Shown here one piece after another: positions 41,426 through 50,502 of a DNA stretch of 64,000 nucleotides; within the stretch, counting starts at the first letter, position 1; every line of letters starts with the position of its first letter. Source of the stretch: Halopseudomonas litoralis (GTDB lineage: Bacteria > Pseudomonadota > Gammaproteobacteria > Pseudomonadales > Pseudomonadaceae); NCBI RefSeq assembly GCF_900105005.1, contig NZ_LT629748.1:124001-188000 (forward strand). The letters run 5' to 3'. The notes below the pieces were generated by a model that was not told where the DNA came from, ran no database searches, and was given only the letters and a program-made list of their open reading frames with translations. A program made the position numbers and the translations under genes.

Positions 41426-41908
41426 TCAAACCCCTTCAAATCGCCCAGCCAACCGATTCTTGGTTACCTGATCCGCCGGAAACACCTTGCCGCTCATCGC
41501 AATATAAATTCCCGGCTGGCACAGGTTCAGAGCGCCGACTGCCAACCCCAGATTGAACAGGGCATCCGAATCACGGAAGCGGGCTGGCTGCATCGCCCCG
41601 GTCAGCACGATCACCTTGTCCTGAATGTCGGCCAGAGCCGCGGCGGTGACTGTCATGGTGTCGGTGCCATGGGTGATGAGGATATGGTGGGCGGGGCAGG
41701 CAGCGACCCTGGCGTGGATCAGCTCACGGTCGGCGTCATTCAGTTCCAGACTGTCCTTTTTTATCAGTGACTCGATGGCATAATTGAAACCTACTCGAGC
41801 CTGGTCCAGCAATTCGCCGGCCATGGACTCGCCGATCTGATACTCGCTCAATGCATCGAAATACAGTTTGTCGATGGTACCGCCGGTGCTGAAGATCTGT
41901 ACGAACAT
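41426..41908 (-). CDS. Half-length asparaginase-domain protein
   Basis: 160 residues from the ATG at 41908 (GGAGAA site upstream). It has both catalytic threonine motifs of type I/II asparaginases, STGGTID at the N-terminus and HGTDTM near residue 80, plus the VIVLTGAMQPAR segment. Normal asparaginases have about 330 residues with a second C-terminal domain, which is absent here. Short forms like this exist in pseudomonads, so it is probably an intact family, not a fragment. Substrate unknown. Divergent from the GIY-YIG gene with only 14 nt between starts. Confidence 0.82.
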   Translation of the reverse strand: MFVQIFSTGGTIDKLYFDALSEYQIGESMAGELLDQARVGFNYAIESLIKKDSLELNDADRELIHARVAACPAHHILITHGTDTMTVTAAALADIQDKVIVLTGAMQPARFRDSDALFNLGLAVGALNLCQPGIYIAMSGKVFPADQVTKNRLAGRFEGV

Positions 41909-41922
41909 GACTTTCTCCCAGG

Positions 41923-42255
41923 ATGATTGCCGCAAGTATGCCGTCTGACACCGCCGAACACAGCCCCGTTACCGCCAAGCCGGAAAAAACCTGGTGGGTG
42001 TACATGGTACGAGCCGAGAACGGTCATCTGTATACCGGTATCAGCCTCGACCCTGAGCGCCGGTTGCAGGAACATATCAGCGGTAAGCGCGGGGCGCGGT
42101 TCTTCAATCGTAGCCCGGCCAACGCCTTGGTGTGGCGCGAACGCTGCGCGGACAAGTCGGCCGCTCTGCGCCGCGAGCTGGCGGTGAAGGCGCTGCGCAA
42201 GGCGGCCAAGGAACGGTTGATTCTCCTGCAGCCGGCGCCAGCGCATGACGAGTGA
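41923..42255 (+). CDS. GIY-YIG nuclease-superfamily protein
   Basis: 110 residues (105 if the ATG at 41938 is used). The core is [18 protein letters not shown], giving the V-Y-M and L-Y-T-G versions of the GIY and YIG motifs. Then comes the [18 protein letters not shown] helix with catalytic Arg and the K-x-ERL C-terminus. Resembles the UPF0213/YhbQ group of small single-domain proteins; substrate unknown. Confidence 0.87.
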   Translation: MIAASMPSDTAEHSPVTAKPEKTWWVYMVRAENGHLYTGISLDPERRLQEHISGKRGARFFNRSPANALVWRERCADKSAALRRELAVKALRKAAKERLILLQPAPAHDE

Positions 42256-42339
42256 GTTGCATTGGTGAAGAGTCGATTGACGAGGCAGGAGTGGCTGGCA
42301 CAGGCTAAGCTGACTCTCAATTGTTGATCGGAGATTGTC

Positions 42340-43275
42340 ATGAGCGAACTGATTCTGCACCACTATCCCCAATCGCCTTTTGCCGAGAAAACCCGGCTGA
42401 TGTTCGGGCTCAAAGGGCTTTCCTGGCATTCGGTGTTGATTCCGCCGGTCATGCCCAAACCCGATCTGACGGCGCTCACAGGTGGTTATCGGCGCACGCC
42501 GGTATTGCAGGTTGGTGCGGATATCTATTGTGACACTGCGCTGATTGCCCGCCGTCTGGAGCGTGAGAAAGCCGTGCCGGCATTGTTCCCCGAAGGTCGC
42601 GAGGCGGTAGCCGCGGCGCTGGCGCAATATGGTGATCAGGTGTTGTTCCACAGTTCCATCGCGATCAATTTCCAGCCCGAGGCGGTGGCCGCGCGGTTTG
42701 CTGATCTGCCCGAGGAGACGATGAAGAGCTTTGTGCGGGACCGGCGGGCGCTATTTGAAAACGGCAACGTCAAGCGACCGTCGACAGATGAGGCGCTGGC
42801 GCAATGGCCGGTATTGATGAGCCGTCTGGAAACGCAGCTGGAGCGTGATGGTGAATTTCTGCTCGGCGAAGAGCCGAGTATTGCCGATCTGGCCTGGTAT
42901 CACCCGTTATGGTTCATGGCATCCAATGCGGTGGTGGCAGTAATGCTGGAAGACTACCCCATGATCCGCGCCTGGATGGCCCGCATCGCCGACATGGGGC
43001 AGGGCGCTTCGGTGAAGATGGAGGCGGCAGAAGCTATCCGTATCGCCCATGACGCAACGCCGGAAACGCTGCCAGAGCATGGCTTCGTCAGCAGTCAGGG
43101 ATTGACATTGGATCAGTCAGTGACCGTCAGTGCGGTGGATTACGGCTGTGACCCTGTTGCCGGTACCTTGGTGCATGAGGAGTTGGAGGAAATCGTCATC
43201 GCCCGTGAAGATGAGCGCGTCGGATTGGTACATGTGCATTTCCCGCGCGTCGGCTTTCGGGTCGATGCTGCCTGA
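42340..43275 (+). CDS. Glutathione S-transferase family protein with extra C-terminal domain
   Basis: 311 residues, longer than a usual GST (about 200-230). Thioredoxin-like domain at about 1-80 ([24 protein letters not shown], cis-Pro at TPVL), helical GST domain at about 85-220 ([20 protein letters not shown]). About 80 further residues ([33 protein letters not shown]) form a small beta-rich domain of unknown role. The stop overlaps the ABC ATPase start. Confidence 0.87.
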   Translation: MSELILHHYPQSPFAEKTRLMFGLKGLSWHSVLIPPVMPKPDLTALTGGYRRTPVLQVGADIYCDTALIARRLEREKAVPALFPEGREAVAAALAQYGDQVLFHSSIAINFQPEAVAARFADLPEETMKSFVRDRRALFENGNVKRPSTDEALAQWPVLMSRLETQLERDGEFLLGEEPSIADLAWYHPLWFMASNAVVAVMLEDYPMIRAWMARIADMGQGASVKMEAAEAIRIAHDATPETLPEHGFVSSQGLTLDQSVTVSAVDYGCDPVAGTLVHEELEEIVIAREDERVGLVHVHFPRVGFRVDAA

Positions 43276-44228
43276 TGTCCACCAGCGAAACCATCATTGC
43301 CGTCAGCGGGCTGAGCAAGACATATGAGTCGGGATTTCAGGCATTGAAGACAGTTGATCTGGAGATTCGGCGGGGCGAGATTCTCGCTCTGCTGGGCCCC
43401 AACGGTGCGGGTAAGACCACGCTGATCAGTATCATCTGCGGCATCGTCAATCCCAGTGGCGGCAAGGTCACGGTGGATGGCTACGATATCGTCGGTGATT
43501 ATCGGCAGGCGCGCAGCCTGATCGGGCTGGTGCCCCAGGAGCTGACCAATAATTTGTTTGATACCGTCTGGGCGACCGTTAACCTCAGCCGCGGGCTGTT
43601 CGGCAAGGCGCCGAATCGGGCCTACCTGGAACAGGTGCTGCGCGATCTGTCGCTGTGGGATAAACGCAACGAGAAGATGATGGCCCTGTCCGGCGGCATG
43701 AAGCGCCGGGTGTTGATTGCCAAGGCGCTGGCCCATGAACCGCAGATCCTGTTTCTGGACGAGCCCACCGCCGGGGTCGATGTGGAGTTGCGTCGGGATA
43801 TGTGGGAAATGGTGCGCACCCTGCGCGACAAGGGTGTCACCATCATCCTGACCACTCACTACATTGAAGAGGCCGAGGAGATGGCCGATCGCATCGGTAT
43901 CATCAACCGCGGCGAGCTGATGCTGGTGAAAGAAAAGGTGGTGTTGATGCGCCAGCTCGGCAAGCGGCAGTTGATCATCCAGTTGCAGCAGCCGCTGACA
44001 GCGCTGCCGGAAGCGGTACAGGGCCGGGCGGTGGAGTTGGCCGACGACGGCTGCATGCTGACGTACACCTTCGATGCGCAGGGTGAACAGACCGGCGTCG
44101 GCGACATACTGCGTGCGCTGGCACGTGAGGGTGTCGAGTTCAAGGATGTGAATTCCAGCCAGAGCTCATTGGAAGAGATTTTTGTCGGTCTGGTACATGA
44201 CAGCAATCGCGACAGGGCGCAAGCATGA
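43275..44228 (+). CDS. yadG: ABC transporter ATP-binding protein, YadG-like
   Basis: 317 residues. Walker [10 protein letters not shown], signature [15 protein letters not shown], Walker [13 protein letters not shown] and the H-loop [11 protein letters not shown] are all present. The C-terminal part ([18 protein letters not shown]) matches YadG. Pairs with the adjacent permease; stop and start overlap by 4 nt. Exporter for an unknown substrate (ABC-2 class). Confidence 0.93.
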   Translation: MSTSETIIAVSGLSKTYESGFQALKTVDLEIRRGEILALLGPNGAGKTTLISIICGIVNPSGGKVTVDGYDIVGDYRQARSLIGLVPQELTNNLFDTVWATVNLSRGLFGKAPNRAYLEQVLRDLSLWDKRNEKMMALSGGMKRRVLIAKALAHEPQILFLDEPTAGVDVELRRDMWEMVRTLRDKGVTIILTTHYIEEAEEMADRIGIINRGELMLVKEKVVLMRQLGKRQLIIQLQQPLTALPEAVQGRAVELADDGCMLTYTFDAQGEQTGVGDILRALAREGVEFKDVNSSQSSLEEIFVGLVHDSNRDRAQA

Positions 44229-44986
44229 ATCTGCATGGCATGTGGGCGATCTATTACTCGGAACTGTCACGCATGTGGCGCACCTTGTTCCAGAGCATCG
44301 CCTCGCCGGTGATTTCCACTTCGCTGTATTTCATCGTATTCGGCGCGGCGATCGGTGCGCGGATGGAAGAGATCGACGGGGTGAGCTACGGCGCCTTCAT
44401 CATTCCCGGGCTGATCATGCTGATGTTGCTCAACGAGAGCATTTCCAATGCTTCCTTCGGTATCTACATGCCCAAGTTCACCGGGACCTTGTACGAGGTG
44501 CTGTCCGCGCCCGTTTCCCCGCTGGAAATTGTGGTCGGCTACGTGGGCGCTGCGGCCACCAAATCGGTGTTGCTGGGGCTGCTGATCCTGCTTACGGCGC
44601 GGTTGTTCGTGGAATACGAGATCGCCCATCCGCTATGGATGCTGTCCTTCCTGATCCTCACGGCTGTCACCTTCAGCCTGTTCGGCTTCATCATCGGCGT
44701 GTGGGCCGATGGCTTCGAGAAGTTGCAGATCATACCGATGATGATTGTCATGCCTCTGGCCTTTCTGGGTGGCAGCTTCTACTCGATCAGCATGCTGCCG
44801 CCGGTATGGCAGACCGTCACCCTGTTCAATCCCGTGGTCTACCTGATCAGTGGCTTTCGCTGGAGCTTTTACGGTGTGGCTGATGTACATATCGCCACCA
44901 GTCTGGCCATGACTTTCGTCTTTCTGGCGGTGTGCCTGGCGCTGGTGTGGTGGATTTTCCGTACCGGTTACAAACTCAAGCCCTGA
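44225..44986 (+). CDS. yadH: ABC-2 type permease, YadH-like
   Basis: 253 residues, six membrane segments, with the ABC-2 signature region [24 protein letters not shown] at about 175-195. N-terminal [21 protein letters not shown] is typical. Forms the transmembrane partner of the ATPase upstream. Substrate not known for this subgroup. Confidence 0.92.
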   Translation: MNLHGMWAIYYSELSRMWRTLFQSIASPVISTSLYFIVFGAAIGARMEEIDGVSYGAFIIPGLIMLMLLNESISNASFGIYMPKFTGTLYEVLSAPVSPLEIVVGYVGAAATKSVLLGLLILLTARLFVEYEIAHPLWMLSFLILTAVTFSLFGFIIGVWADGFEKLQIIPMMIVMPLAFLGGSFYSISMLPPVWQTVTLFNPVVYLISGFRWSFYGVADVHIATSLAMTFVFLAVCLALVWWIFRTGYKLKP

Positions 44987-45071
44987 GCCAGCCCTGGGAA
45001 AAGGGTTGAACAGTCTCTGCCCCTGTCGGTCCTTCTAATAAGGGCAACGAGACGCGATGGGGACTTGATTC

Positions 45072-46424
45072 ATGACCGAAGCTGACAGCATTCTGATTCG
45101 CACCATAGAGAAAGAGGCAACGCCGCTCACCGGCCAAACGGGTGATTTCGACGCGATTATCGAGGCGGCGCGGGGCAAGTCAGTGGTGATGCTGGGCGAA
45201 GCCAGCCACGGCACTCATGAGTTCTACCAGGCGCGGGCGCAGATCACGCGTCGGCTGGTGGAGGAATTGGGGTTCGCCAGCGTGGCAGTGGAAGCAGATT
45301 GGCCCGACGCCTATGCGCTCAATCGCTATGTCTGGAACCTGGATCCGGGCAAGCAGGCCGAAGAGGTATTTCACGCTTTCGAGCGTTTTCCGACCTGGAT
45401 GTGGGCCAACACCGAGGTGTTGGCGTTTATTCGTTGGCTGGCCGAATTCAACGCCGCGCCTCCGCGAGCCGAAGCTGGCTTGCGCCCGGTCGGCTTCTAC
45501 GGCTTGGATCTGTACAGCATGAGCAGTTCTGCCCATGCGGTAATTGCCTACCTGGATAAACATGATCCGCCCGCGGCAGTACGGGCTCGCGAACGTTACG
45601 CTTGTCTGGACCAATATCTCGACGAGCCGCATCTCTACGGTCAGTCCGTGGAATTCGGGCTCAGTGCCTCATGCGAGAGTGCGATTACCGAACAACTGCA
45701 GGAAATGCAGACGCGCGCCTTTCGGCGGCTCGAAGGGCTGGGTCTGGTATCTGATGAACAGCGCTTTTGCGCTGAACAGAATGCCCGACTGGTGCGTAAT
45801 GCCGAGGAATACTACCGGGCGATGTTCCGTGGCCGTCCGAACTCCTGGAACATCCGCGACGGCCATATGTTCGAAACGCTGGAGGCGTTGCGCAGCCATT
45901 TGAGTCATCAGCTCGGCGAGCCGGCGGGCGTCGTCGTATGGGCGCACAATTCTCACGTGGGCAACGCTGCTGCCACCGAGATGGGTGCCAGAGGCGAACT
46001 CAATATGGGTCAACTGGCCCGGGAAAGATATGGCGACGACGCGTTGCTGGTCGGCTTTTCCACTGCCACCGGCGATGTCACTGCTGCATCGGACTGGGAC
46101 GTTCCGGGCGAGCGCAAACAGATTCGCCAGCCGCTGGCGGGCAGTTACGAGGCGCTGTTTCACACTGTGGCGCATGAGCGCTTCCTGCTCGATCTGCGTG
46201 GCCCCGGCAGTCTGGCCACACAGCTGGCCGAAGCCCGACTGCAGCGGGCAATCGGCGTTATCTACCGGCCGGAGACCGAACGTCACAGCCATTATTACTA
46301 CAGCCGGCTGGCTGAGCAGTTCGACTTCATGCTGCATTATGACCACACCCGGGCGTTGCAGCCCTTGGCAATGCCCGAGGTTCAGAGTGCGGATATCGCC
46401 GAGACCTGGCCCAGCGGGCTGTAG
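45072..46424 (+). CDS. Erythromycin esterase-family protein
   Basis: 450 residues of the EreA/EreB-like hydrolase family. Glu43, His46 and Arg55 (in GEASHGTHEFYQAR) fall on the same numbers as the catalytic residues I remember for EreB, and AHNSHVGNA at 291-299 supplies the later conserved histidine. Many family members are not antibiotic resistance enzymes; sequence alone does not show macrolide activity. Soluble, no signal peptide. Converges on the GH15 gene with 3 nt between. Confidence 0.88.
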   Translation: MTEADSILIRTIEKEATPLTGQTGDFDAIIEAARGKSVVMLGEASHGTHEFYQARAQITRRLVEELGFASVAVEADWPDAYALNRYVWNLDPGKQAEEVFHAFERFPTWMWANTEVLAFIRWLAEFNAAPPRAEAGLRPVGFYGLDLYSMSSSAHAVIAYLDKHDPPAAVRARERYACLDQYLDEPHLYGQSVEFGLSASCESAITEQLQEMQTRAFRRLEGLGLVSDEQRFCAEQNARLVRNAEEYYRAMFRGRPNSWNIRDGHMFETLEALRSHLSHQLGEPAGVVVWAHNSHVGNAAATEMGARGELNMGQLARERYGDDALLVGFSTATGDVTAASDWDVPGERKQIRQPLAGSYEALFHTVAHERFLLDLRGPGSLATQLAEARLQRAIGVIYRPETERHSHYYYSRLAEQFDFMLHYDHTRALQPLAMPEVQSADIAETWPSGL

Positions 46425-46427
46425 AGT

Positions 46428-48233
46428 CTATGGCATGGGTTTGTAGGAGTGGCGCTCGGGTGCACCGCCATGGTGCACCTGCTCGCAGGCTTGCAGCAGG
46501 TAGGCGCTTTTGACCAGCGCCAGATGCGATAAAGCCTGAGGGAAGTTACCTATCAGCCCGTATTGGGGATCGTATTCCTCTGACAGCAATCCTACATCAT
46601 TGCGCAGGGCCAGCAGGCGGGCGAACATGACCTCCGCCTCTTCCTCTCGTTTGCTCATCACCAGGTTGTCGGCATACCAGAAGGAGCAGGCGAGAAAGGC
46701 GCCTTCGTCTCCGCTGAAACTGTCTTGCGGAAGAAAGCGCTGTATCAGGCCGTCGCGCAGTAAATCCTGTTCAATCCAGGTGATGGTGGCCTGCACGCGA
46801 GGGTCCTCAACAGGCAGAAACCCAAGCAGGGGAATCATCAGCAGACTGGCATCCGGCTTGGCCTGTTCATAGCTCTGTTTAAAGGCGCCGCGTCGCTCAT
46901 CTATGCCCTTACGGCAGATGTCTGCATGGATGCGGTCGCGCACGGCGCGCCATTGATCCAGCGGCGCGTGCAGCTGCCATTTCTCTGCATCACGAATACT
47001 GCGGTCGAGCGCCACCCAGGCATATACCTTGGAATGGACATAGTTGCGGCGCTGGTCGCGTAACTCCCATATACCTTCATCCGGCTGCTGCCAGCACTTG
47101 ATGACTTCGTCCACCAATCGGCATTGATCATGCCAGTCCTGCTGGCTCAGTTGCATGCCGTTGCGCCGGGCTGCGTGGAGCAGATCAACCAGCTGGCCGT
47201 AGACGTCCAACTGATGTTGATCATGGGCGGCGTTGCCGACGCGCACCGGTCTGGAGTTCAGGTAACCGGGCAGCCAGTCCAGTTTCTCTTCGCCATGCTC
47301 TGCCTGCCCATCCAGGCTGTACAGCACGTGCATATCTCCTGCGGTGCGCTCAATCACGCGCTGTAACCAGTGGACCCAGGCGTGTACTTCGCTCATATAG
47401 TTCGAGTCGATCAATATATCCAGCGCCCACACCGCATCGCGGATCCAGCAGAACCGGTAATCCCAGTTGGCAGCGCGCCCCGGCGCCTCCGGAAGTGAGG
47501 TGGTCGGCGCTGCGACCATGCTGCCGCTGGGTTCGTAGGTGAGCGCCTTGAGGGTGATCAGGGAACGTATCACCGCGTCCCGCCAGCGCCCCTGATAAGA
47601 GCATTGGCGGACCCAGTCTTGCCACCATTGCACGCAATCCGCGAGGAGCTGGGGTGGCTCCCGATCAGGGCTGGGTATCTGCTCTGGCGTCAGGTGGCTC
47701 AAGGTGAAATACCGCACCTCACCCGCGTTCAAGGCGAAACTGGCGAGCACATTCCCTCCCTCTATCCGCAGTGGCACCTCACTGTGCAGAACCAGTCGCT
47801 GACCGTCGGAATCCCGCAGGCTGATACCGTCAACAAGCTCTTCGATACGCGGCTGACGCGCGCCATAACCAAAGCGAGGTGACAGCTGCATATTCATCTG
47901 CAGCCGACCTTCCAGTACCTCGACCCGGCGGACGATCACGGCGTCATTCTGCAGGGGCATGAAGTCGCAGATCTGAACACGGCCGGTATCACCGCAATGA
48001 AACTCGGTGCACAGCACCAGGGTGTCTTGCTGGTAATGGCGTTCGATTTTCAGGGATGTCTGTTCTGGAGCCAGTTGCCAGAAACCATGTTCTTCGGTAC
48101 CGAGCAGCCGGGTGAAGCAGGCGGGAGAATCAAAACGGGGAGGGCAGAACCAGTCGATGCTGCCATTGCGGCCAACCAGCGCTGCGCAGCGCAGATTGCC
48201 AATCAATGCATAATCCTTGATGGGCTGAGACAT
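46428..48233 (-). CDS. Glycoside hydrolase family 15 protein (trehalase/glucoamylase-like)
   Basis: 601 residues, cytoplasmic. The N-terminal beta-sandwich (YALIGNLRCAALVGRNGSID) and the (alpha/alpha)6 catalytic domain with NWDYRFCWIRDAVWALDIL, VHSKVYAWVALDRSI and EEYDPQYGLIGNFPQALSHL match the GH15 type that cuts trehalose or alpha-glucans. The start at 48233 has an AAGGAG site. The stop-to-start gap to the upstream SDR gene is 22 nt, so the two are probably cotranscribed. Confidence 0.92.
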   Translation of the reverse strand: MSQPIKDYALIGNLRCAALVGRNGSIDWFCPPRFDSPACFTRLLGTEEHGFWQLAPEQTSLKIERHYQQDTLVLCTEFHCGDTGRVQICDFMPLQNDAVIVRRVEVLEGRLQMNMQLSPRFGYGARQPRIEELVDGISLRDSDGQRLVLHSEVPLRIEGGNVLASFALNAGEVRYFTLSHLTPEQIPSPDREPPQLLADCVQWWQDWVRQCSYQGRWRDAVIRSLITLKALTYEPSGSMVAAPTTSLPEAPGRAANWDYRFCWIRDAVWALDILIDSNYMSEVHAWVHWLQRVIERTAGDMHVLYSLDGQAEHGEEKLDWLPGYLNSRPVRVGNAAHDQHQLDVYGQLVDLLHAARRNGMQLSQQDWHDQCRLVDEVIKCWQQPDEGIWELRDQRRNYVHSKVYAWVALDRSIRDAEKWQLHAPLDQWRAVRDRIHADICRKGIDERRGAFKQSYEQAKPDASLLMIPLLGFLPVEDPRVQATITWIEQDLLRDGLIQRFLPQDSFSGDEGAFLACSFWYADNLVMSKREEEAEVMFARLLALRNDVGLLSEEYDPQYGLIGNFPQALSHLALVKSAYLLQACEQVHHGGAPERHSYKPMP

Positions 48234-48255
48234 AGGCGGCTCCTTCCAGGTCGTT

Positions 48256-49254
48256 TCAGGGTTTTTTTCGGAACAGCACCAGGGCCAGCGGCAGCAATGA
48301 CAGCAGCGCAGCTGTTGTCACTGCGCCACGATGCATGGTCATCCAGAGTTGTCGGCTGTGGTCCCGCGCGTCGCTGTCGAAGCGGCCATGACTGCCCATG
48401 TCACGGTCAACCGGTTCGAACAGGTTGTCGGGTCGGCCGGGTGACAGAGGCTCGTCATCCTTCTGGCCCTGGTAACCGTCTTTCTTCAGCTTGTAATCAG
48501 CAAGGACGGGGAAGAACTTGTTGCCCCAGATCGCCTTCACCGCAGGAAAGCCCACGCACACCTCACGCCGCCGCTGCCCTGACGCCCAGACGATGCCGCG
48601 GGCGGCTACTTCCGGTTGAAATATGGGCGGCATCGGTTGGGGCTTCTTGTCCAGCCGGACACGGGCCCAGTCGAACTGCGGGGTATTGAAGGCCGCCAGA
48701 TGTACGGTTGTGACATGAATGGCGCTCTGCTCGTGCTGCAATTCCACTCGCAGGGAGTCGGTAAAGCCGCGGCAGGCAAACTTGGCGGCGCAATAGGCCG
48801 ATTGCAGCGGAATGGCGCGGTAGGCGAGGGCGGAGCCGACCTGCACGATAACGCCACGGTTGCGCGGTCGCATGTGCCGGAGTGCGGCGCAGGTGCCGTG
48901 AACGGTACCCAGATAGGTCACCTCGGTGACCCGCCGGTATTCATCGGCCGTCATCTTGCTGACCGGCGACAGCACCGTGACCATCGCATTGTTGACCCAG
49001 ACATCTATTGGACCCAACTCGGCTTCGATCTGCGCGGCGGCATAGTCCACCTGCTGCGCATCAGCAACATCTACTGTGTGCACCCAGGCGGTGCCGCCGA
49101 CCGCTTCGACTTCTGCCCTGGCACCGGCAAGGCCTTTCTCGCCCCGGGCCAGCAGGGCGACAGTCGCCCCGCTACGGGCGAACTCGACCGCGGTGGCTCG
49201 GCCGACGCCGGCTGAGGCGCCGCAGATCACGACAATCTTGTTTGAGGGGGTCAT
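48256..49254 (-). CDS. Short-chain dehydrogenase with C-terminal membrane anchor
   Basis: 332 residues from the ATG at 49254 (GGAG upstream). Cofactor loop GASAGVGRATAVEFA; Asn-Asn-Ala (NNAMV); catalytic Ser in VGSALAYRA and the Tyr-x-x-x-Lys motif in AYCAAKFA. After the SDR domain (about 1-250) comes a hydrophilic linker and a terminal hydrophobic helix (AALLSLLPLALVLF) followed by RKKP. It is probably a tail-anchored inner-membrane protein; substrate unknown. Precedes the GH15 gene on the same strand. Confidence 0.9.
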   Translation of the reverse strand: MTPSNKIVVICGASAGVGRATAVEFARSGATVALLARGEKGLAGARAEVEAVGGTAWVHTVDVADAQQVDYAAAQIEAELGPIDVWVNNAMVTVLSPVSKMTADEYRRVTEVTYLGTVHGTCAALRHMRPRNRGVIVQVGSALAYRAIPLQSAYCAAKFACRGFTDSLRVELQHEQSAIHVTTVHLAAFNTPQFDWARVRLDKKPQPMPPIFQPEVAARGIVWASGQRRREVCVGFPAVKAIWGNKFFPVLADYKLKKDGYQGQKDDEPLSPGRPDNLFEPVDRDMGSHGRFDSDARDHSRQLWMTMHRGAVTTAALLSLLPLALVLFRKKP

Positions 49255-49384
49255 CAGCTCAGCTCCGGAATGCATCTTGTAGAACAGATGACCTCCCGCA
49301 TCGCTGTGCCGTTCAGGTTAAACGCCGGACGAAATCGCGCAAAATGTGTCCGGCATTCACCTGGAAGAGCAGGCAGTAAAGCGT

Positions 49385-50395
49385 CTAGCTCTTTCTCTTG
49401 TTACGCAATTGCTGGATCAAGCCTTTCGGCGGATGCTTGATCACCAGCGAATCATCGCTTTCGTCATATTCCACGCGGTCACCGAGCAGGTGTGCCTCAA
49501 AGCTGATCGACAGACCGTCTGCCTTGCCATAGAACTTCAGAAAGTTGTTCAGGGTGCGCTTGTCCGGCGGGATTTCCGGGTTCAGGCCGTAATCCTTGTT
49601 GCGGATATAGTCATAGAAGGCCCGCGGCTGCTCTTCATCCATCAGCCCCGAGAGTTCCTCCAGCGCCACTTGCTCGCCCTGGCGGGCCTGGCCGCTGACG
49701 TAACCGCTCATGGCCTTGGTCTTGCCCTTGAGTTCCTCGGATGGCATATCCGCCTCGCCGACGTAATCCTGAAACGCCTGGAGCAGAGTAGAGGTTTCCT
49801 GCTCGGGGTTGGCGCCCTCGATGCAGCCGATGAAATCACGGAAATAGTCCGACACGCGCTTGCCGCTGCGCCCGCGGATAAAGGAAATGTACTGCTTGGA
49901 ACTGGCGTTCTGTTTCCACTCGGTCAGGTTGATGCGCGCTGCCATGTTCAGGCTGGACAGGTCCAGATGCCGCGCCGCTGCCACGTTGAGATCATCAGTC
50001 ACCGTCACGCCTTCGGTGTGGTGCAGCAGTGCAATGACCAGGAACGCGGTCATGCCCTGGCGGTAGCGGATAAACAGCACGTGCCCGCCCAGCGCAAGGT
50101 TTGAGCCTTCCATCAGGGTTTTCAGGTGCTCGGCGGACTTCTTGGAAAATCCGACAAAATCCTGCTCCTCATCCAGCAGCTGCTGCAGCCAGCCACTGAA
50201 CGGATAGGCGCCGCTCTCTTCGTGGAAGTAGCCCCAGGCCTTGTTCGGCTTGCTGTTATAGGCTTCGATCAGACCGGCCAGCAGCTGTTCCAGCGCCTCG
50301 GAGCTGGCCAGCTCGGCATCACGCAAGGTCAGGCTGGCGGGTTGGCCGTCGGGCTTTTTGTGGATCTGATGAACAATACTGTTGTCGATGGGCAT
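49385..50395 (-). CDS. yejK: Nucleoid-associated protein YejK/NdpA family
   Basis: 336 residues, soluble. The pattern [20 protein letters not shown] and [20 protein letters not shown] plus [18 protein letters not shown] is characteristic. Binds nucleoid DNA; the exact role is not settled. The C-terminus is basic (NKRKS). No clear ribosome site precedes the ATG. Confidence 0.92.
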   Translation of the reverse strand: MPIDNSIVHQIHKKPDGQPASLTLRDAELASSEALEQLLAGLIEAYNSKPNKAWGYFHEESGAYPFSGWLQQLLDEEQDFVGFSKKSAEHLKTLMEGSNLALGGHVLFIRYRQGMTAFLVIALLHHTEGVTVTDDLNVAAARHLDLSSLNMAARINLTEWKQNASSKQYISFIRGRSGKRVSDYFRDFIGCIEGANPEQETSTLLQAFQDYVGEADMPSEELKGKTKAMSGYVSGQARQGEQVALEELSGLMDEEQPRAFYDYIRNKDYGLNPEIPPDKRTLNNFLKFYGKADGLSISFEAHLLGDRVEYDESDDSLVIKHPPKGLIQQLRNKRKS

Positions 50396-50468
50396 GCTGG
50401 TATCCGGAACGCTGAAACGGGTGACAGAAACGATGAATCAATGTGTTGAGCTGCAGCAAGTTACTCCA

Positions 50469-50495
50469 GTTGCCGGTTTGCAGCAAACCGGCAAC
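50469..50495 (-). terminator. Strong hairpin after the SLC13 gene, without T-run
   Basis: An 11-bp perfect stem (GTTGCCGGTTT / AAACCGGCAAC) with a 5-nt loop lies 8 nt downstream of the SLC13 stop on the minus strand. There is no T-run on either side, so termination may be factor-dependent or it may only stabilise the 3' end. Confidence 0.55.
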
Positions 50496-50502
50496 AGAAC
50501 GG

